Positions 5,298 to 8,770 of a DNA stretch of 8,770 nt are shown here, in pieces. Numbering within the stretch: the first letter of the stretch is position 1; the number at the start of each line of letters is the position of its first letter. The stretch comes from JAWXUE01 sp044432865. Lineage in GTDB: Bacteria; Bacillota_I; Bacilli_A; Acholeplasmatales; Anaeroplasmataceae. The position numbers and the translations under genes were made by a program. The notes beneath the pieces are model-generated. The model saw nothing but the letters and a program-made list of their open reading frames with translations. It made no database searches and was not told where the DNA came from. The DNA lies in contig JAWXUF010000045.1 in assembly GCA_044432865.1 (NCBI GenBank), positions 1-8,770 on the forward strand, written 5' to 3'.

Positions 5298-5522
5298 ATG
5301 AGAACTGCAGTAATAGCACATTATAACAATCATGAATTTATTAAAGGATTAGATAGAAATATATTTACAGTATATTATAATTCTAAGAGATATAATTATG
5401 TTTATCTTTATTTCAATTTAAATAATAAAGATAGAGCAATAAGTAAATTAAAAGAAATCGAAGCAATAACTGAAATTGAACCATCATTATTTAGCGTAGA
5501 AGATATCATTATTAAAGCATAA
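5298..5522 (+). CDS. ylbG: YlbG-family protein (UPF0298)
   Basis: A 74-residue protein matching YlbG/UPF0298: RTAVIAHYNNHEFIKGL, then VYYNSKRYNYVYLYFNLNNKD, then KLKEIEAITEIEPSLF, lining up with the family's YVSKRLKYVVLYCN and KVEPSY segments. The function is unknown. It starts 1 nt after the ylbF stop with no clear Shine-Dalgarno, so it probably depends on translational coupling. It is shorter than the Bacillus protein (about 90) at the C-terminus. Its stop codon lies in the stem of the operon terminator. In Bacillus the next genes are ylbH (rsmD) and coaD; here the run stops. Confidence 0.85.
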   Translation: MRTAVIAHYNNHEFIKGLDRNIFTVYYNSKRYNYVYLYFNLNNKDRAISKLKEIEAITEIEPSLFSVEDIIIKA

Positions 5523-5549
5523 AATAACAAAATTCTATGCTTTTTTTTT
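5514..5549 (+). terminator. Rho-independent terminator of the ylb operon
   Basis: An 8-bp stem AAAGCATA/TATGCTTT (5514-5521 with 5536-5543), a 14-nt A-rich loop, and a T-run to 5549. The ylbG stop (5520-5522) overlaps the left arm. Confidence 0.8.
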
Positions 5550-5557
5550 GCTATAAT
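5549..5557 (+). promoter_or_regulatory. Extended -10 promoter of the O-antigen-ligase-like gene
   Basis: TGCTATAAT, an extended -10 identical to the one before rsuA. No -35 match is seen 17 nt upstream, where the terminator loop lies. The predicted start (about 5564) is at the AGAGGTGG ribosome binding site. Confidence 0.6.
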
Positions 5558-5575
5558 ATCTAAGAGGTGGTAATT

Positions 5576-6913
5576 TTGTTCGGCTTAGATATTAACATTA
5601 TTAGTAAATATAAAGATAATAAAATGTTTTATAATATTTTTTGTTTAATTAATACATTACTTATTTTTATATTTTATGCAATTGATAGACAATATGTTAT
5701 GTATTATATTTTTTTAGGTGCAACCATATCATTAGTATTAACAAATCAAATTAAATATATTTTGCCATATATGATTATGTTTACAATGAGTATGTCAGCA
5801 AGTATCACTAATCTCCCCCTAACAATATCACTGTTAGGATTATTTATTTTATCTGTAATAGGTTATTTCATTTATAATAGACCGAAAATAAAAATAAAAA
5901 AACATGGATTAATGATTATTCTCTTTGCTATTTCAACCTTTATTCCAATATTTTGGTATAAAGAAATAGAAAATTTACATGAAGTATATATAATTACATA
6001 TAGTTTTTATTTTGTTTTTTTCCTTACATACTTAATCTTTAAAAGTTCTAAAGAATCATTATTGAAACCATTAATAATAGTAGTTAGCTATATACCTTTA
6101 CTATTAATGTTAGAGTTAGTCTTTTATTTTATTACTGTACCTAACACAAACTTTCAAGGAGGGATATTTCTTGGATGGGCAGGTGGAAACCATGCTAGTA
6201 TGATGATCTTATTTAGTTTTCCATTTGTAATGTACAGATTTTATACAGAGAAGAAATTAATACCTTTGTTTTTAATTATTTGTTCAATACTATCAATTAT
6301 ATTTGGATTTAGTAGAGCTGGTTATTTATTTTTCATTATTGAGTTAATTATTTTCTTTATTTACACTTTATATTACTATAGAGATAAACCAACACTATTT
6401 AAAATTAGAAAAGCTATGAGTCGTAATTATTTAACTACAATAACAATTGTAAGTACTATTTGTGTATTACTATTAATAACTGTATTATCAATTCCTAATA
6501 TGAAGGAAATGTTACAAAAGGTACTTGATGATAATGGGAGATTCGATGTTTATTTAAAAGGGTTAGAACAACTCACATTAAACTTTCGTAACTTTATATT
6601 AGGAAGAGGTTTTGTTTCTGATTATATTTTATATGATGGTGTATTTCTACTTTATCATAATACATTTATACAAGCGTTAGTTACAGGTGGAATAATAATG
6701 TTTATATTAATGATTATTCATTTTATTCAAAAGTATTTATTTTTTAAACATAAAAGAAATTTATTTATGACATGCTTATTAATAGGATTTATAATAACTG
6801 ATTTATATGGTATTACAGATACTACATATTTTTCTGCTTATTTTACAATTGTTTTTACATGTATATCAGTATGCTTTGAAGATAACGAAGAAGAAATATT
6901 AAAATTAATTTAA
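5576..6913 (+). CDS. O-antigen ligase / polysaccharide polymerase-like membrane protein
   Basis: A 445-residue polytopic membrane protein with roughly ten to twelve hydrophobic segments and one larger outward loop, the layout of the Wzy_C (O-antigen ligase/polymerase) superfamily. Fitting marks are GWAGGNHAS (about 200-208), FSRAGYL (Arg247), GRFDVYLKGLEQL (Arg322) in the loop, ILGRG, and YHNTFIQALVTGGI with His361, the HN..L....G pattern of ligases. Such enzymes join undecaprenyl-linked glycans to an acceptor or polymerise repeats at the outer face of the membrane. In a Gram-positive-type cell, capsule or wall-glycan polymerisation is more likely than LPS ligation. TTG 5576 is preferred because AGAGGTGG (5563-5570) ends 5 nt before it; the GTG at 5567 is inside that site. 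No other glycan genes are adjacent, so its pathway is not shown. Confidence 0.78.
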   Translation: MFGLDINIISKYKDNKMFYNIFCLINTLLIFIFYAIDRQYVMYYIFLGATISLVLTNQIKYILPYMIMFTMSMSASITNLPLTISLLGLFILSVIGYFIYNRPKIKIKKHGLMIILFAISTFIPIFWYKEIENLHEVYIITYSFYFVFFLTYLIFKSSKESLLKPLIIVVSYIPLLLMLELVFYFITVPNTNFQGGIFLGWAGGNHASMMILFSFPFVMYRFYTEKKLIPLFLIICSILSIIFGFSRAGYLFFIIELIIFFIYTLYYYRDKPTLFKIRKAMSRNYLTTITIVSTICVLLLITVLSIPNMKEMLQKVLDDNGRFDVYLKGLEQLTLNFRNFILGRGFVSDYILYDGVFLLYHNTFIQALVTGGIIMFILMIIHFIQKYLFFKHKRNLFMTCLLIGFIITDLYGITDTTYFSAYFTIVFTCISVCFEDNEEEILKLI

Positions 6914-6976
6914 TTTTTATTACATTACATTCATTTAATCGCTATATAACAACATTATTTTATTAATTAATTTGCA

Positions 6977-7027
6977 TATTATCAAACATTAAACATAATA
7001 TAAAATGTAGAAATATGTTTGACAATA
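6977..7027 (+). repeat. Imperfect inverted repeat over the HAD-operon promoter
   Basis: A 13-base arm (6977-6989, TATTATCAAACAT) and its inverted partner (7015-7027, ATGTTTGACAATA) match at 12 of 13 positions, 25 nt apart. The right arm contains the -35 TTGACA (7019-7024). As it lies upstream of the predicted start it would act as DNA, which makes it a candidate operator for a dimeric or looping repressor; no regulator gene is adjacent. Confidence 0.5.
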
Positions 7028-7047
7028 ACATAATAAAATCTTATTAT
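7019..7047 (+). promoter_or_regulatory. Promoter of the HAD operon
   Basis: A perfect TTGACA (7019-7024), then 17 nt, then TATTAT (7042-7047, 5 of 6). A perfect TATAAT at 7045-7050 is also present but at 20 nt. This is the best -35 in the window. Confidence 0.7.
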
Positions 7048-7070
7048 AATAGTAACAAGGAAATGGGGTA

Positions 7071-7904
7071 ATGTATATGGAAAAATATTTAATAGCTTTT
7101 GACTTAGATGGAACACTTTTAACAGATGATAAAAAAATAACAAAACTATCAAATGATTATATTCAAAAATTAAGAAATGATGGCCATATTGTTTGTATAG
7201 CTACAGGAAGACCATATGCTGGGATGTTGAATTATTATAAAGAATTAAATTTAGATACACCAATTGTAAATACAAATGGTGGAGTAACTCACAATCCGTC
7301 AAATGATAAATTTGAAAAAGTTTATTTAGGAATGGATAAAAACATAATAAAAGATATTTTCATAAATAATAAAGATAGTATTGTTGATGCATATTTTAGT
7401 TTTGATGATAAAGTATATTATACAAGTAAGCATCCAAGATTAGAGCCATTCATTCATGTTGATGAAACAATTACTGAAGTAGTTGGACCTATTGAAGAAA
7501 CAATTGATGTTGATACAGGTGGTGTTGTACTAATTGTAAATGAAGATACTGCAGAAAATTTTGTTAATTATATTGAAACGAAATATAGTGATACTTTAGC
7601 AACAAGAGAGTTTAGAAGAGAAAGTGGTGTAAGATTATATGAGTTATATCAAAAAGCTATTTCTAAACGTGAAGGTTTAAAAACTATTTTAAATCATTAT
7701 GGTATGACTGAAAAAAACCTAATTGCATTCGGTGATGGAGATAACGATTTAGAAATGCTTGATTTTGCATATGTTAGTGTTGCTATGATAAATGGTAGAG
7801 AAGAAGCAATTCAATCTGCAAAGTTTATTACTAGAGAAGATAATAATAATGATGGAGCAATTTTATTCCTAGATCATTTTCTTGGATATAATACGTTAGA
7901 TTAA
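7071..7904 (+). CDS. Cof-type HAD-superfamily phosphatase
   Basis: A 277-residue HAD hydrolase of the Cof/YidA class (cap type IIB), usually soluble sugar-phosphate or flavin-phosphate phosphatases. Motif I is AFDLDGTLL with nucleophile Asp11 and Asp13; motif II CIATGRP has Thr45; motif III is Lys199 (ISKREGL); motif IV is GDGDNDLEML (221-230) with the Mg-binding Asp residues. The cap lies between about 85 and 190. All catalytic residues are present. Length and the closing pattern (AMINGREEAI..A.FITREDNNNDGA) are normal. The substrate cannot be told from sequence. ATG 7071 has AAGGA (7057-7061) upstream; the in-frame ATG 7077, giving MEKYLIAFDLDG, is a possible alternative start. It is first in a three-gene unit. 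Confidence 0.93.
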   Translation: MYMEKYLIAFDLDGTLLTDDKKITKLSNDYIQKLRNDGHIVCIATGRPYAGMLNYYKELNLDTPIVNTNGGVTHNPSNDKFEKVYLGMDKNIIKDIFINNKDSIVDAYFSFDDKVYYTSKHPRLEPFIHVDETITEVVGPIEETIDVDTGGVVLIVNEDTAENFVNYIETKYSDTLATREFRRESGVRLYELYQKAISKREGLKTILNHYGMTEKNLIAFGDGDNDLEMLDFAYVSVAMINGREEAIQSAKFITREDNNNDGAILFLDHFLGYNTLD

Positions 7905-7906
7905 TA

Positions 7907-8266
7907 ATGAGAAAACGAAAAGACACATTTATTGCTAGAGATAAAGATGGTAATTTAAAGTCTTATAAAAAATTCAAACCGGATAAAAATGCAAAAGGAC
8001 AGAAAATTATAGATACATGTTCTTCAATATTAGTCGTTATAGGATTTTTCATGGCAATTTTCAAAGTATTAATCCCAGCTTATAATAGTGCAGTTGCTTA
8101 TAAAGAAGATGATATTTATAGAATACTACGTTATGTTTGGGCTGGATTTGTATTATTTGTTTTAATACTTTTTGTTGTATTAGCAATTGATTCTAAATTA
8201 AGAAACAAAAAAATAGTAGAAGAATATGTAGAACAAGAATTAATAGATAAGGAAAAAGAAAAATGA
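7907..8266 (+). CDS. Uncharacterised two-helix membrane protein
   Basis: A 119-residue protein I do not recognise. It has a basic N-terminus (MRKRKDTFIARDKDGNLKSYKKFKPDKNAKG), a first hydrophobic helix at about 39-59, a short polar loop (YKEDDIYRILR), a second helix at about 76-94, and a highly charged tail (KLRNKKIVEEYVEQELIDKEKEK). Both ends are positively charged near the membrane, so they probably face the cytoplasm. It starts 2 nt after the HAD stop with no clear Shine-Dalgarno, and its TGA overlaps the next start as ATGA. Its translation is thus likely coupled on both sides, implying that the three proteins are made together. Confidence 0.75.
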   Translation: MRKRKDTFIARDKDGNLKSYKKFKPDKNAKGQKIIDTCSSILVVIGFFMAIFKVLIPAYNSAVAYKEDDIYRILRYVWAGFVLFVLILFVVLAIDSKLRNKKIVEEYVEQELIDKEKEK

Positions 8267-8625
8267 GAAGAGAATTAGAACACATTAACTATACAGTACC
8301 TAATATTGAAAAAACAGTTTCTGGATATAAAAAACTTGGATTTGAAGTTATTGGAGAATTTGAGTTGCATAGAAAATTTGTATTTATTTCAAATGGAATA
8401 GTTACTTATGAACTATTTGAAGATCCTTCTTTAAATGAAGCTTATATTGGACATGTTGCATATAAAAGTGAAAATGTACAAGAAGATTACGATTTATTAT
8501 TAAAACAAGGTGTTGAAATGATAACTCCTGTAAGAACTATAGATGGTTTATTTGAAAATGGAATGGAATTCTTTTTATTTAAAGGACCTAATAACGAAAT
8601 TTTAGAGTTTTGTAGAAAGAAATAA
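8263..8625 (+). CDS. VOC-family (glyoxalase/bleomycin-resistance fold) protein
   Basis: A 120-residue single-domain vicinal-oxygen-chelate protein with two beta-alpha-beta-beta-beta halves. Likely metal ligands sit in the expected places: His7 (EHINYTVPNIEKT), Glu50 (TYELFE), His64 (IGHVAYKS) and Glu115 (NEILEFC), so it is probably a working metalloenzyme or ligand-binding protein. VOC proteins include glyoxalase I, methylmalonyl-CoA epimerase and antibiotic-binding proteins; the length and His/Glu/His/Glu pattern do not choose among them. It overlaps the upstream gene by 4 nt (ATGA). No terminator is visible after its stop; an insertion sequence begins 26 nt downstream. Confidence 0.87.
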   Translation: MRRELEHINYTVPNIEKTVSGYKKLGFEVIGEFELHRKFVFISNGIVTYELFEDPSLNEAYIGHVAYKSENVQEDYDLLLKQGVEMITPVRTIDGLFENGMEFFLFKGPNNEILEFCRKK

Positions 8626-8658
8626 AAAAAGAAAAAAGGATTAGGTTAATTTGAAACG

Positions 8659-8713
8659 CACCCCATTTCTTGGACACATAAATAAAATGTGTTACAATAC
8701 AAGAAATGGGGTG
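8659..8713 (+). repeat. Inverted repeat flanking the transposase promoter
   Basis: Perfect 14-base arms (8659-8672 and 8700-8713, CACCCCATTTCTTG and its complement) enclose a second 6-base pair of arms (ACACAT 8674-8679, ATGTGT 8687-8692) with a 7-nt loop. The right outer arm contains the GGGGTG ribosome binding site of the transposase. Confidence 0.85.
8670..8698 (+). promoter_or_regulatory. Promoter of the insertion-sequence transposase
   Basis: TTGGAC (8670-8675), exactly 17 nt, then TACAAT (8693-8698). The -35 lies inside the terminal repeat. Predicted start is about 8705, inside the right hairpin arm. Confidence 0.7.
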
Positions 8714-8721
8714 TTTTTATT

Positions 8722-8770
8722 ATGGCAAGAAAAAATAGAAAGTACGAACCTGAATTTAAAATTAAAGTTA
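8722..8770 (+). CDS. Transposase first frame (OrfA-like), 5' end only
   Basis: Only 16 codons are visible (MARKNRKYEPEFKIKV). The R(K)Y.PEFK..V pattern is how the helix-turn-helix OrfA of IS3-type elements begins. GGGG (8708-8711) is 10 nt before the ATG. It runs out of the window, so it may be intact or broken further on. Confidence 0.75.
   Translation, partial: MARKNRKYEPEFKIKV

Larger units (their letters stand above)
8652..8770 (+). mobile_element. Left end of an insertion sequence, probably IS3 family
   Basis: From about 8652 the sequence reads TGAAACGCACCCCATTTC and on to TTGGACAC, the pattern of IS3-family (IS150-like) terminal repeats, which begin TG and carry a CCCC block and a (T/G)TTGGACA block. 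A promoter and the start of a transposase frame follow. The right end, second frame and target duplication are beyond the window, so the exact boundary and family are provisional. Confidence 0.7.

Noticed and set aside
6901..6918. Possible terminator of the ligase-like gene (AAAATTA/TAATTTT)
   Set aside because: The 7-bp stem is made only of A-T pairs and has a very short T-run, so it is too weak to call. No better one is seen in 6914-7018.
6914..7070. Intergenic space that might hold a riboswitch or small RNA
   Set aside because: The predicted HAD start is near 7054, leaving a leader of about 17 nt. Apart from the promoter and dyad I see no structured element.
1..8770. CRISPR array, tRNA, rRNA or tandem repeats
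   Set aside because: No regularly spaced repeats, cloverleaf-like segments or GC-rich RNA islands were found on either strand by eye.

Overview
The window is very AT-rich and densely packed with genes. It looks chromosomal, from a low-GC Firmicutes/Bacilli lineage, possibly one close to the Mollicutes. TGA is used as an ordinary stop (in both ATGA overlaps), so the code is standard and not the Mycoplasma code. Relatives of Bacillus small spore proteins (YjcZ-like, YlbD) and an ordered ylbD-ylbE-ylbF-ylbG block suggest an ancestor or organism able to sporulate. The favoured Shine-Dalgarno is AGGTG(AT), and TTG starts occur.

Layout. (1) 1-2328, plus strand: the 3' part of an operon reading ATPase-permease-ATPase-permease, an ABC transporter of the YtrB/BcrA type. 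The second ATPase has lost several catalytic motif residues. It ends at a hairpin terminator. (2) 2372-3482, minus strand: peptide deformylase (def), a YjcZ-like 49-residue membrane peptide and a 68-residue coiled-coil protein. The last two are candidate spore proteins. (3) 3497-5549, plus strand: an RsuA-type 16S rRNA pseudouridine synthase, divergent from the coiled-coil gene through interlocked promoters, then ylbDEFG behind its own promoter and closed by a terminator. (4) 5549-6913: a polytopic O-antigen-ligase/polymerase-like protein, whose promoter abuts the previous terminator. (5) 7019-8625: a consensus-type promoter with an imperfect dyad over its -35, driving a Cof-type HAD phosphatase, a two-helix membrane protein and a VOC-fold protein, tightly coupled. 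(6) 8652-8770: the left end of an insertion sequence, probably IS3 family, with the start of its first transposase frame. The window cuts it off.

Taken together this is mostly ordinary housekeeping and sporulation-associated chromosome. I did not find a clear new system. The best leads are the motif-stripped ATPase, the interlocked divergent promoters with a sporulation-sigma-like element, the dyad at the HAD promoter, the hairpin at the IS end that would hide the transposase ribosome binding site in read-through RNA, and a short, cysteine-free RicF/YlbF. Promoter and start-site calls are readings by eye. Family assignments come from motifs and remembered relatives, not from database searches. 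No stretch over 300 bases lacks a gene.
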